Below, in pieces: positions 7,390 through 16,143 of a stretch of 64,000 nt of DNA. This DNA comes from DAIMFL01 sp964372215 (lineage in GTDB: Bacteria; Pseudomonadota; Alphaproteobacteria; Dongiales; Dongiaceae). Within the stretch, counting starts at the first letter, position 1, and every line of letters starts with the position of its first letter. The notes under the pieces were generated by a model. The model was given only the letters and a program-made list of their open reading frames with translations, made no database searches and had not been told where the DNA came from. The position numbers and the translations under genes were made by a program. The stretch is taken from contig CAYJQC010000015.1 in the NCBI GenBank assembly GCA_964372215.1, positions 61,773-125,772 on the forward strand, in the 5' to 3' direction.

Positions 7390-9186
7390 ATGAGGCGGAC
7401 GTTGCTTACGACGGGCGTCTTGGCTTTTGCGGTAGCAGCGATGCTGCCGGGCCCTGCATCTGCGAACGACGATCTGATCAAGATGCAAGGCAATGCCAAA
7501 GAGTGGGTCATGCCCACCGGCAATTACTCGAACTGGCGTTACAGCGAGCTCGATCAGGTCAACAAGGACAACGTCGCCAATCTGCAGGTGGCGTGGACTT
7601 TCTCGACCGGCGTGCTGCGCGGCCACGAAGGCGGCCCGCTGATCATCAACGACGTGATGTACGTCCACACGCCGTTCCCGAACATCGTCTACGCGCTCGA
7701 CCTGAACGACGATGGCAAGGTGATCTGGAAGTACGAGCCGAAGCAGGATCCCGACACCATCCCGGTGATGTGCTGCGACACGGTCAATCGCGGCGTCGCC
7801 TATGGTGACGGCAAGATCATTCTGCACCAGGCCGACACGACGGTGGTGGCGCTCGACGCCAAGACCGGCAAGGAAGTCTGGAAGGTCGCCAACGGCGACG
7901 CGACCAAGGGCGAAACCGGCACCGCTGCGCCCATGGTGGTGAAGGACAAGGTGATCATCGGCATCAGCGGCGGCGAATTCGGCGTGCGCGGCAGCGTCAC
8001 CGCCTACAACCTCGCCGACGGCTCGATGGCCTGGCGCGGCTACTCGATGGGCCCGGACAGCGACACGCTGCTCGATCCCGAGAAGACCACCCATCTCGGT
8101 CAGCCGGTCGGCGTCGATTCCGGCACCGCGACCTGGGAAGGCGATCAGTGGAAGATCGGCGGCGGCACCACCTGGGGCTGGTACTCCTACGACCCCGATC
8201 TGAACCTGATCTACTATGGGTCGGGCAACCCGAGCACCTGGAACCCGGCACAGCGCCCGGGTGACAATCGCTGGTCGATGACCATCTTCGCCCGCGATCC
8301 CGACACGGGCATGGCGAAGTGGGTCTACCAGATGACGCCACACGACGAATGGGATTACGACGGGATCAACGAGATGATCCTCTCGGACATCGACGTGGGC
8401 GGCAAGCCGACCAAGGCCCTGGTCCATTTCGACCGCAACGGCTTCGGCTACACGCTCAACCGTGAAACCGGCGCCCTGCTGGTGGCCGAGAAGTTCGATC
8501 CGGTGGTCAACTGGGCAACCCATGTCGACATGAAGACCGGCCGGCCGCAGGTCGTCGCCCAGTATTCGACCGACCAGAACGGCGAGGACGTGAACAGCGT
8601 CGGCATCTGCCCGGCGGCCCTCGGGTCGAAGGACCAGCAGCCGTCGGCCTATTCGCCGAAGACCAAGCTGTTCTACGTGCCGACCAACCATGTGTGCATG
8701 GACTATGAGCCGTTCCGGGTGAGCTACACCGCGGGCCAGCCCTATGTCGGTGCCACGCTGAGCATGTATCCTCCTAAGGGAGAAACCAACCTCGGCAACT
8801 TCATCGCCTGGGATGCGAGCACGGGCAAGATCAAGTGGTCGATCCCCGAGCAGTTCTCGGTGTGGAGCGGCGCGCTGGCGACCGCCGGCGACGTCGTCTT
8901 CTATGGCACCCTCGAGGGCTACATCAAGGCAGTGGACTCGACGACCGGCAAGGAGCTCTGGCGCTTCAAGACGCCGTCGGGGATCATCGGCAACGTCACG
9001 ACCTATGAGCATGGTGGCAAGCAGTACATCGCCATCCTGTCCGGGGTCGGTGGCTGGGCCGGCATCGGACTGGCGGCGGGCTTGACCGAGGATACCGCCG
9101 GGCTCGGTGCGGTGGGTGCCTACAAGGCCCTGTCGCAGTATACGAACCTGGGCGGTGTGCTCACCGTCTTTGCATTGCCCAACTGA
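7390..9186 (+). CDS. xoxF: Lanthanide-dependent methanol dehydrogenase XoxF (PQQ quinoprotein)
   Basis: A 598-residue periplasmic quinoprotein with an export signal ending at GPASA (residues 21-25). It shows the vicinal disulfide C128-C129 (VMCCDTVNRG) and the metal ligands Glu196 (GGEFG) and Asn280 (GSGN). Catalytic Asp322 in DEWDYDG is followed by Asp324, the extra acidic residue that marks lanthanide-type XoxF and is Ala in calcium-type MxaF. Tryptophan-docking WEGDQW, NATTGK-like and GKELWRF repeats form the eight-bladed propeller. It oxidises methanol with PQQ and a light lanthanide and passes electrons to XoxG. The sequence resembles the XoxF5 clade. A 13-bp terminator hairpin follows. 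Confidence 0.96.
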   Translation: MRRTLLTTGVLAFAVAAMLPGPASANDDLIKMQGNAKEWVMPTGNYSNWRYSELDQVNKDNVANLQVAWTFSTGVLRGHEGGPLIINDVMYVHTPFPNIVYALDLNDDGKVIWKYEPKQDPDTIPVMCCDTVNRGVAYGDGKIILHQADTTVVALDAKTGKEVWKVANGDATKGETGTAAPMVVKDKVIIGISGGEFGVRGSVTAYNLADGSMAWRGYSMGPDSDTLLDPEKTTHLGQPVGVDSGTATWEGDQWKIGGGTTWGWYSYDPDLNLIYYGSGNPSTWNPAQRPGDNRWSMTIFARDPDTGMAKWVYQMTPHDEWDYDGINEMILSDIDVGGKPTKALVHFDRNGFGYTLNRETGALLVAEKFDPVVNWATHVDMKTGRPQVVAQYSTDQNGEDVNSVGICPAALGSKDQQPSAYSPKTKLFYVPTNHVCMDYEPFRVSYTAGQPYVGATLSMYPPKGETNLGNFIAWDASTGKIKWSIPEQFSVWSGALATAGDVVFYGTLEGYIKAVDSTTGKELWRFKTPSGIIGNVTTYEHGGKQYIAILSGVGGWAGIGLAAGLTEDTAGLGAVGAYKALSQYTNLGGVLTVFALPN

Positions 9187-9213
9187 GTAGCGTCTAGCCT
9201 CACCTGTCTCTGG

Positions 9214-9243
9214 GCCCGGCATCCGGTTTTCCGGATGCCGGGC
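9214..9243 (+). terminator. Intrinsic terminator or attenuator after xoxF
   Basis: GCCCGGCATCCGG (9214-9226) pairs perfectly over 13 bp with CCGGATGCCGGGC (9231-9243) around a TTTT loop, followed by ATTCTTT. It lies 28 bases after the xoxF stop and before xoxG, so it probably lowers xoxGJ relative to xoxF or protects the xoxF mRNA. Confidence 0.75.
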
Positions 9244-9397
9244 ATTCTTTCGAGCGGTGCGGCGGGTGGCCGGTCGACATGGGCTTCACGACGGAAATCA
9301 ACGCGAAGAGGGCCGGATCGCGCGAGGCGCTGGTCGGCGCATGGCGCGCACGTCGCGCGAGGCCCCGATTTCGCCACGACGAAACAAGGATTTGCGT

Positions 9398-9889
9398 ATG
9401 CAGGCGAAGCTGAGGATGAGACGCAGTGCGTGGTTCCCGCTCCTGGCGGTTGCGGCGATTCTGGTTTGCACCTCGCCCGCGCGCGCGCAGGAGTTCGACC
9501 CGGACAACCCCTATACGATCGATGCCGACGGCACGGTGAGCTGGCCGGTCTATAGCGGATTTCGCCGCTACCACGCCGAGTGCCATGTTTGCCACGGTCC
9601 CGACGGACTCGGCAGTTCGTTCGGCCCGGCGCTCGTCAACTCGCTGAAGACTCTGAGCTACTACGACTTTGCCGAGATCGTGGTGAACGGCCGCAAGAAC
9701 GTGACGACCGCGCAGGAAAACGTCATGCCGGCCTTCGGTCTCAATCCCAACGTCATGTGTTTTCTCGACGACATCTATGCGTATCTGAAGGCACGATCCG
9801 ACGATGCGATCGGCCGCGGGCGACCCGCGAAACACTCGGCCAAGCCGCCGGAGGCGAAGGAGCATGAGGATTCCTGCCTCGGATCCTGA
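9398..9889 (+). CDS. xoxG: Cytochrome c XoxG, electron acceptor of XoxF
   Basis: A 163-residue periplasmic monohaem cytochrome c. The signal peptide ends at TSPARA, the haem-binding CHVCH is at residues 62-66, and NVMPAFG supplies the likely axial Met. Directly downstream of xoxF and followed by xoxJ, it fits the xoxFGJ arrangement. ATG at 9398 is used; an open frame upstream to 9257 includes no signal sequence. XoxG takes electrons from XoxF and feeds a terminal oxidase. Confidence 0.93.
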   Translation: MQAKLRMRRSAWFPLLAVAAILVCTSPARAQEFDPDNPYTIDADGTVSWPVYSGFRRYHAECHVCHGPDGLGSSFGPALVNSLKTLSYYDFAEIVVNGRKNVTTAQENVMPAFGLNPNVMCFLDDIYAYLKARSDDAIGRGRPAKHSAKPPEAKEHEDSCLGS

Positions 9890-9904
9890 GCAGAGAGCCA
9901 TGGC

Positions 9905-10750
9905 ATGAGCGCGCTGCATCCTGCGATCCGTCCCACCGCCGCCGCAATTGCGGCGACCATGCTGCTGGCCATGGCCGCGCAAACGCCGGCTGTCGCGGCC
10001 AGCGCGGAAGCGGTCGATCGCAGCGCGCTGCGGGTCTGCGCCGACCCCGCCAACCTGCCGTTCTCCAACGACAAGGGCGAAGGATTCGAGAATGCGATCG
10101 CCGAGCTCCTGGCCGGCGCGCTCGGCGTGCCCGTGCGCTACACGTGGTATCCGGATTCGGTGGGCTTCATCCGCAAGACGCTGCGCGAGCGCCATTGCGA
10201 CCTGATCATCGGCACCATCTCGAACAACGACATGCTGCAGAACACCAATCCCTACTACCGCTCGGCCTTCAGCCTGGTGTACCGGGCGGATTCCGGGCTC
10301 GCGCTGGGCTCGCTCGACGATCTGACCGGAAAGACCCTGGAGATCGGCGCCATTGCCGGGACGCCGCCGGTCACATTGCTGGCACAGAAAGGTTTGTTGA
10401 GGCAGCTCCATTCCTATCAGCTCATGGTCGATACGCGGTTCAACCATCCGGGCCAGGACCTTGTGCACGATGTCGCCGAGGGAAAGATCGATGTCGGCGT
10501 TCTCTGGGGGCCGATTGCCGGCTATTATGCCAAGCACGAGACCGCGCCGCTCGTCGTGGTGCCGCTGCACTCCGGTGATTCGCCGATGCGTCTGGACTTC
10601 CGCATCACCATGGGGGTGCGCTTCAATGAGCCGGAATGGAAGCGCGACATCAACAATGTCATCCGCGACAAGCAGGATGAGATCAACCGGATCCTCCTCG
10701 ACTACGGGGTGCCGCTGCTCGATGAACAGGAAAACCAGATCACCGAATAG
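9905..10750 (+). CDS. xoxJ: XoxJ, periplasmic binding-fold accessory protein
   Basis: A 281-residue protein of the quinoprotein dehydrogenase-associated solute-binding family (TIGR03871 type). It has an export signal (AAIAATMLLAMAAQTPAVA), then LRVCADPANLPFSNDKGEGFENAIAELLA, the hallmark N-terminus of MxaJ/XoxJ, and DLIIGTISNNDMLQNTNPYYRS. XoxJ is thought to help activate or load XoxF rather than to import a solute. It lies 15 bases after xoxG in the same transcript and overlaps the next gene's start. Confidence 0.92.
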   Translation: MSALHPAIRPTAAAIAATMLLAMAAQTPAVAASAEAVDRSALRVCADPANLPFSNDKGEGFENAIAELLAGALGVPVRYTWYPDSVGFIRKTLRERHCDLIIGTISNNDMLQNTNPYYRSAFSLVYRADSGLALGSLDDLTGKTLEIGAIAGTPPVTLLAQKGLLRQLHSYQLMVDTRFNHPGQDLVHDVAEGKIDVGVLWGPIAGYYAKHETAPLVVVPLHSGDSPMRLDFRITMGVRFNEPEWKRDINNVIRDKQDEINRILLDYGVPLLDEQENQITE

Positions 10751-11726
10751 GGCGATGGGCGCGCTGGCAGCGGTTCTGCTCGCGTCCTCCGTCCTGCTGT
10801 CTGCGGTTCCGGCGCTCGCCGGCGCCGTCAAGGTGGGCGTGCTCAAGTTCGGGACGGTGAACTGGGAGCTCGACGTCATCAAGCACAACGGATTCGACGC
10901 GGCGGAAGGCGTCGATCTCCAGACGATCGAGTTCGCCAATGTCAATGCGACGGCCATCGCCCTGCAGTCCGGAGCGGTCGACGCGATCGTCACCGACTGG
11001 CTGTGGGTGACGCGGCTGCGCGCCGAGGGCGCCGACTTCACCTTCGTGCCCTATTCGATCTCGGTCGGTGCCCTGGTCGTGCCGCCTGATTCGCCCATCG
11101 CCACGCTCGCCGATCTCGAGGGCAAGCGGCTCGGCATCGCCGGCGGGCCGGTCGACAAGAGCTGGCTGGTGATCCGGGCGCTGGCAGCGCAGCGCGACGG
11201 TCTCGATCTCGACCAGGCGGTCGACAAGGTGTTCGGCGCGCCGCCGCTGCTCAACGAGCAGATCGACCTCGGCGAGATCGACGCGCTGATCAACAACTGG
11301 AACTTCGTCGCCCAGCTCGAGGCCAAGGGCTACCGCCGACTGATCGGCGCGGCCGACGCCGCCAAGGCGCTCGGCATCGAGAGCGACGTCCCGCTGTTGG
11401 GTTATGTCTTCGGTTCCGGCTGGGCGGCACTGCACCGTGACGACGTGCTCGGGCTGGTCCGGGCGAGCCGACGCGCGAAGCAACTGCTCATCGACTCGGA
11501 CTCGGAATGGGACCGGCTGCGGCCACTGATGCGCGCCGCCGACGAGCCGACATTTCTGGCGCTGCGCGACGAATTTCGGCGCGGCGTGCCGCAGCATTGG
11601 GGTGACGCCGAGCGAGCCGATGCGGCGAAGCTGTTCGAGATCATGGCCAAGCTCGGTGGCGCGGATCTAGTCGGCAGCAGCAGCACGCTGCAGCCCGGCA
11701 CATTCTGGGACGAGGTCGCCTACTGA
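10722..11726 (+). CDS. NitT/TauT-type ABC transporter substrate-binding protein, xox-linked
   Basis: A 334-residue periplasmic binding protein of the aliphatic sulfonate/nitrate type. It starts MNRKTRSPNR then a hydrophobic signal ending PALA. Type II fold motifs include VGVLKFGTVNWELDVI, GAVDAIVTDWLWVTRLR and LGIAGGPVDKSWLVIRALA. ATG 10722 gives a basic n-region and overlaps xoxJ by 29 bases; ATG 10755 is possible. It forms an importer with the next two genes. The ligand is unknown; placement inside a xox-pqq cluster suggests a lanthanide chelate, PQQ or another dehydrogenase-related solute. Confidence 0.85.
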   Translation: MNRKTRSPNRAMGALAAVLLASSVLLSAVPALAGAVKVGVLKFGTVNWELDVIKHNGFDAAEGVDLQTIEFANVNATAIALQSGAVDAIVTDWLWVTRLRAEGADFTFVPYSISVGALVVPPDSPIATLADLEGKRLGIAGGPVDKSWLVIRALAAQRDGLDLDQAVDKVFGAPPLLNEQIDLGEIDALINNWNFVAQLEAKGYRRLIGAADAAKALGIESDVPLLGYVFGSGWAALHRDDVLGLVRASRRAKQLLIDSDSEWDRLRPLMRAADEPTFLALRDEFRRGVPQHWGDAERADAAKLFEIMAKLGGADLVGSSSTLQPGTFWDEVAY

Positions 11727-11731
11727 GGGAG

Positions 11732-12481
11732 ATGCGGACGTGGCGGACTCTATCGCAGCGCGCCGCATCCTTCGTCGCGCTGCTGGCGATCTGGCAGGTC
11801 GGATCGCTGCTGGCGGATCCGCGACTGCTGCCGTCGCCGGAAACGGTTGCCGCGGTGCTTGCCGCCGGGATCGCCGACGGTTCCCTTCCCTATCATGCCG
11901 GAATCACCCTGGCGCGGGTCGCGGCGAGCTTCGGTCTCGCCATGCTGATCGGCACCGCGATCGGCTTGGCGATGGGACGGATGCCGCGACTCGATCGCTT
12001 CTTCGACAGCTGGCTGGTGTTGTTCCTCAACATCCCGGCGCTGGTGACGATCGTGCTCTGCTATGTCTGGTTCGGACTGGTCGAGGCGGCGGCGATCGCC
12101 GCGGTCGCGCTCAACAAGATTCCGACCGTGGTCGTCACCGTGCGCGAAGGCGCGCGGGCGCTGAGCCGCAGCAATCTGGAAATGGCGGAGGTGTTCCGGA
12201 TCGGTCCGGTCAAGACGCTGCGCCATGTCGTGCTGCCGGAACTGGCGCCGTTCCTGATCGCCGCGGCGCGCTCGGGCCTCGCCCTCATCTGGAAGATCGT
12301 GCTGGTGGTCGAGCTGCTCGGCCGCAGCAACGGCGTCGGCTTCCAGCTCTACCTGTTCTTCCAGTTCTTCGACATCGCCAGCATCCTGGCCTACACGATC
12401 GCCTTCGTGGTCGTGATCCAGCTGATCGAATGGCTGCTGCTGCGGCCGATGGAGCAGCGTGCGAGCCGATGGCGGAGGTGA
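11732..12481 (+). CDS. ABC transporter permease (NitT/TauT type), xox-linked
   Basis: A 249-residue inner-membrane permease with about six hydrophobic segments (FVALLAIWQVGSLL, GLAMLIGTAIGLAMG, FLNIPALVTIVLCYVWFGL and so on) and the EAA loop region EMAEVFRIGPVKTLRHVVLPELAPFLIAAARSGL, which contacts the ATPase. It begins 5 bases after the binding protein and overlaps the ATPase gene by 13 bases. Confidence 0.9.
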   Translation: MRTWRTLSQRAASFVALLAIWQVGSLLADPRLLPSPETVAAVLAAGIADGSLPYHAGITLARVAASFGLAMLIGTAIGLAMGRMPRLDRFFDSWLVLFLNIPALVTIVLCYVWFGLVEAAAIAAVALNKIPTVVVTVREGARALSRSNLEMAEVFRIGPVKTLRHVVLPELAPFLIAAARSGLALIWKIVLVVELLGRSNGVGFQLYLFFQFFDIASILAYTIAFVVVIQLIEWLLLRPMEQRASRWRR

Positions 12482-13260
12482 TCCGCCACGAGATCGAGGT
12501 CCGCGAGAAGCGCTTCGCCGCGGTCGGCAAGGCGACCGCCGTGCTGGCGCTGGCGGACCTGCGGTTCACGGTGTCCGCGGGCGAGTTCATCTGCCTGTTC
12601 GGGCCGTCCGGCTGCGGCAAGACCACGCTGCTCAACATCATCGCGGGGTTGGACCGCGACTTCACCGGCGGCATTTCGTTACCGGTGAGCCCGCGTCACG
12701 GCAGGCCGGTGATCGGCTATGTGTTCCAGGAGCCGCGGCTGCTGCCGTGGCGGACCGTGGCCGAGAACATCGCCCTGGTGCTGCGGCCCGGACAGAGCCC
12801 TGATATCGTGGACGAGCTGCTGGCGGCAACCGGACTGAGCGAGTTCGGCAACGCCTATCCCGAACGACTGTCCCTAGGGATGGCGCGCCGCGTCGCGCTG
12901 GCCCGTGCCTTCGCGGTCGAGCCGGATGTGCTGCTGCTCGATGAGCCCTTCGTCTCGCTCGACGAGCCGACGGCGGAGTTGCTGCGCGATCTCTTGCTGC
13001 GGATCTGGTCGGCACGCCCGACCACGGTGCTGTTCGTATCGCATGACAGCCGCGAGGCCGTGCGCCTGGCCGATCGCGTGGTCGTGCTGACGGCGCGGCC
13101 GGGCCGGGTGAAGACCATCCTGGCGATCGATGTGCCGCGCGCCGAGCGCGGCGATCCATCGCAGCTCGAGACGCTGCGGCGATCGCTGGCCGCGGGGTTG
13201 GCGGAGCCGGCGCTGGCGACGGCGCCGTGCCGCGATCGACCGGAGAGTGCCGGAGCTTGA
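12469..13260 (+). CDS. ABC transporter ATP-binding protein (NitT/TauT type), xox-linked
   Basis: A 263-residue ATPase: Walker A GPSGCGKTT (about residue 44), Q-loop FQEPRLLPW, Walker B VLLLDEPF, and H-loop SHD. The ABC signature reads LSLGMARR rather than LSGGQ, a known variant in this subfamily. ATG at 12469 overlaps the permease stop by 13 bases, so the three genes are co-translated. It powers import of the unknown ligand of the 10722 binding protein. Confidence 0.9.
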   Translation: MAEVIRHEIEVREKRFAAVGKATAVLALADLRFTVSAGEFICLFGPSGCGKTTLLNIIAGLDRDFTGGISLPVSPRHGRPVIGYVFQEPRLLPWRTVAENIALVLRPGQSPDIVDELLAATGLSEFGNAYPERLSLGMARRVALARAFAVEPDVLLLDEPFVSLDEPTAELLRDLLLRIWSARPTTVLFVSHDSREAVRLADRVVVLTARPGRVKTILAIDVPRAERGDPSQLETLRRSLAAGLAEPALATAPCRDRPESAGA

Positions 13261-13439
13261 TCCACCATCGGCAACAGGGACCGTTCGGCCTGGTCGCCGC
13301 CGCCATGGTGATGGCGCGCTGGCGCTCGCTGCTAATGCAGCTTAAAATCATTCCGGTATCTAGCCGGCGCGCCGCCGAGGGCCTCCGCAACGGGCCATGG
13401 CGCGCGGGCGGCTGCCGCGAAGCCGCACGGGGACGCGTC

Positions 13440-14651
13440 ATGGGAATGCTGCCGGGCCGCGGGATCGGTTCATTTCTGGCCATGCTGACGCTGGCGGCCG
13501 GAACCGCCCTTGCGCAGGACAACGCGGGCGACGTCGCCGAGGTTCGGATCGCGTACATCACCGAGGCAGTGAAGACGCTGCCGCCGTTGTCGCTCGTCGA
13601 TCCGCCGGTGTTCGACAATGGCCTGCTCGGAGCCCGCCTCGGCATCGACGACAGCAACACCACCGGCAAGTTCACCAAGCAGCATTTCACCCTGGACGAA
13701 TCCGTGGTCCCCGAAAGCGGCGACGTGGTCGCGGCGGCGCGCGCGCTGCTCGCCGAGGGCGACCGGTTCATCGTCGCCGACCTGCCGGCGTCGCAGCTGC
13801 TCGCGGTCGCCGACCTGCCGGAGGCGAAGAACGCGCTGATCCTCAACGTGCGCGCCAAGGACGACGCGCTGCGCGGACCCGACTGCCGCGCCAATGTTCT
13901 CCACGTGATGCCGAGCTACGCCATGCTCGCCGACGGGCTGGGCCAGTACCTGATGTGGAAGCGCTGGACCGACTGGTTCCTGGTGGTCGGCACCGGCGCC
14001 GACGACGAGCTGTTCGCGGCGGCGCTGCGCCGTACCGCCACGCGGTTCAATGCCGACATCGTCGAGGAAAGGGTGTTCGACGCCGAGCCCGGTGCGCGAC
14101 GCACCGATACCGGCCACGCCCAGATCCAGAAGCAGATGCCGGTGTTCACCCAGGATGTCGACTACGACGTGCTGCTGGTCGCCGACGTGCGCGATGCCTT
14201 CGGACAGTATCTGCCGTATCGCACCTGGGAGCCGCGCCCGGTCGTCGGCACCCAGGGCCTGGTCCCAACCGCCTGGAGCCGGGTGCTCGAGCAATGGGGC
14301 GCGACCCAGATGCAGAATCGCTTCGCCGAGCCGAACGGACGCTGGATGACCGAGCGCGACTACGCCGGCTGGCTTGCCGTGCGGGCGATCTCGGAGGCGA
14401 CCACCAGGACCGGCAGCGCGGCGTACGACGCGGTAAATGCCTATATCCGCTCGCCGAAGTTCGGCGTCGCCGGGTTCAAGGGGCTGGCGCTGTCGTTCCG
14501 CGACTGGGACGGACAGATGCGCCAGCCGATCCTGCTGGCCGAGGCCCGCACCCTGGTTTCGGTTTCACCGCAGGAGGGATTCCTGCACCAGTTCAGCGAG
14601 CTCGACACGCTGGGCGTCGACCGGCCCGAGACGAGCTGCCACCTGCAATAG
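13440..14651 (+). CDS. PQQ-dehydrogenase-associated ABC substrate-binding protein (TIGR03863-like)
   Basis: A 403-residue exported protein of the branched-chain-amino-acid-type periplasmic binding fold: signal SFLAMLTLAAGTALA, then VRIAYI, FDNGLLGARLGIDDSNTTGKFTKQHFTLDE, and WFLVVGTGADDELFAAALRR. This family is found only with PQQ alcohol dehydrogenase ABC systems. Related genes in Methylorubrum lie in the lanthanide utilisation (lut) cluster. ATG at 13440 was chosen because the signal peptide follows directly. It starts a second five-gene ABC set after a 179-base gap. Confidence 0.87.
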   Translation: MGMLPGRGIGSFLAMLTLAAGTALAQDNAGDVAEVRIAYITEAVKTLPPLSLVDPPVFDNGLLGARLGIDDSNTTGKFTKQHFTLDESVVPESGDVVAAARALLAEGDRFIVADLPASQLLAVADLPEAKNALILNVRAKDDALRGPDCRANVLHVMPSYAMLADGLGQYLMWKRWTDWFLVVGTGADDELFAAALRRTATRFNADIVEERVFDAEPGARRTDTGHAQIQKQMPVFTQDVDYDVLLVADVRDAFGQYLPYRTWEPRPVVGTQGLVPTAWSRVLEQWGATQMQNRFAEPNGRWMTERDYAGWLAVRAISEATTRTGSAAYDAVNAYIRSPKFGVAGFKGLALSFRDWDGQMRQPILLAEARTLVSVSPQEGFLHQFSELDTLGVDRPETSCHLQ

Positions 14652-14674
14652 ATGTTGCCGGAAGGAATGCCAGA

Positions 14675-15640
14675 ATGAGGTTCATGCCGGTACTGACCGC
14701 GGTCGCCGCGCTGCTCGCCGGCGGACCCGCTGTCGCCGAAACCATCTACGTATCGAACGAAAAGGACAACACCATCAGCGTCATCGACGGCGCGACTCTG
14801 GAGGTGATCAAGACCATTCCGGTCGGTCAACGACCGCGTGGCATCACGCTCAGTCGAGACAACAAGCATCTCTATGTTTGCGCGAGCGATGACGATCAGG
14901 TGCAGGTGATGGATCTGGCAAGCGGCGAGATCGTCAGCACCCTGCCCTCGGGACCCGACCCCGAACAGTTCGTCCTGCACCCCTCGGGCAATCCGATGTA
15001 CATCGCCAACGAGGACGACAACATGGTCACGGTGGTCGATGTCGTCAAAGGCTACGCGCTGACCGAGATTCCGGTGGGCGTCGAGCCCGAGGGCATGGGC
15101 ATCAGCCCCGACGGCAAGGTGCTGGTCAACACTTCCGAGACCACCAACATGGCGCATTTCATCGACACGGCGAGCCACGAGATCTTCGACAACGTGCTGG
15201 TCGACGCACGTCCACGCTTCGCCGAGTTCTCACCCGACGGCAGCCAGGTCTGGGTTTCCGCCGAGATCGGCGGCACCGTCAGCGTCATCGACAGCGCCAC
15301 CCGGCAGATCCTGCATGTCATCGGCTTCGAGATCGCCGGGATGCAGGCCGAGGCGATCCAACCGGTGGGCGTGCGGTTGACCAGGGACGGCAAGCTCGCC
15401 TTCGTGGCGCTCGGGCCGGCCAACCGGGTTGCCGTCATCGACCAGAAGAGCTTCGAGGTGATCGACTATCTGCTGGTGGGTCAGCGGGTGTGGCAGCTCG
15501 CCTTCAACGCCGACCAGTCGCGGCTCTATACCACCAACGGCGTCAGCAACGACATCTCGGTGATCGATGTCGGCGACCTCGAGGTGTTCAAGTCGATTGC
15601 CGTCGGCAACCAGCCATGGGGCGTCGCGGTGGCGCCGTGA
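14675..15640 (+). CDS. PQQ-associated YVTN beta-propeller protein
   Basis: A 321-residue periplasmic beta propeller with signal MRFMPVLTAVAALLAGGPAVA. It has about seven blades of the YVTN type (IYVSNEKDNTISVIDGATLEVIKTIPVGQRPRGI, VWVSAEIGGTVSVIDSATRQILHVI, LYTTNGVSNDISVIDV). Proteins like this (TIGR03866) accompany the PQQ-linked ABC genes. Ribosome site GGAAGGA precedes the ATG by 7 bases. Its ligand is unknown; a role as periplasmic scaffold or carrier for dehydrogenase maturation is inferred. Confidence 0.88.
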   Translation: MRFMPVLTAVAALLAGGPAVAETIYVSNEKDNTISVIDGATLEVIKTIPVGQRPRGITLSRDNKHLYVCASDDDQVQVMDLASGEIVSTLPSGPDPEQFVLHPSGNPMYIANEDDNMVTVVDVVKGYALTEIPVGVEPEGMGISPDGKVLVNTSETTNMAHFIDTASHEIFDNVLVDARPRFAEFSPDGSQVWVSAEIGGTVSVIDSATRQILHVIGFEIAGMQAEAIQPVGVRLTRDGKLAFVALGPANRVAVIDQKSFEVIDYLLVGQRVWQLAFNADQSRLYTTNGVSNDISVIDVGDLEVFKSIAVGNQPWGVAVAP

Positions 15641-15679
15641 CCCGAGCTCGCAAGCACTGAGACAGGAAGGAAGTCCGCG

Positions 15680-16111
15680 ATGAGAACGTCCATGCTGCGC
15701 CGCCTGTCGTTCGCCGCCGCGGTTGCGGTCTGCGGCCTTGCCGCATTGCCGGCCACGGCCGCCAACCTGGTGACCAAGGCCACCGACCTTCCGACGCTCG
15801 AGCTATCTGCCGGCAAGGCATTTCCGACCGAACCGATGGAGCTCGAGGCCGGCAAGTACTATCGCTGGAAGATCGAATGCGACGGTACGGGCGAGCTCGG
15901 CATCGCCGCGCCGGAGTTTTTCCGCTTCATCTGGATCAACGAGGTGGTGATCAACGGCATCGAGGTGCGTCCCCTGGGCCTGCACTCGATCGAGTTCGAC
16001 GACGAGGGCGCCGCCACCATCTCGTTCGTGCCGATCCGGTCCGGATCCTACGAGTACTTCATGCCGAACGCGCCCGGCGACGCGTTCCGCGGCACCATCG
16101 TCGTCAAATAG
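15680..16111 (+). CDS. Exported cupredoxin-like protein of the PQQ-ABC cluster
   Basis: A 143-residue protein with a signal peptide ending ALPATAA, then a single beta-sandwich domain (YYRWKIECDGTGELGIAAPEFFRFIWINEVVINGIEVRP, ATISFVPIRSGSYEYFMPNAP). The fold resembles cupredoxins, but a usual Cys-x-His-Met copper site is absent: the only Cys is C61 in KIECDG and the C-terminus lacks the ligand loop. It may bind another metal or act as a structural partner. It is in an operon between the YVTN protein and the ATPase. Confidence 0.78.
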   Translation: MRTSMLRRLSFAAAVAVCGLAALPATAANLVTKATDLPTLELSAGKAFPTEPMELEAGKYYRWKIECDGTGELGIAAPEFFRFIWINEVVINGIEVRPLGLHSIEFDDEGAATISFVPIRSGSYEYFMPNAPGDAFRGTIVVK

Positions 16112-16143
16112 GCATCGATGGCGGTCGGCACCGGAGGATGGGC

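Noticed and set aside
7303..9222. A 639-codon minus-strand frame opposite xoxF
   Set aside because: Shadow of xoxF codon bias; no start signal or domain.
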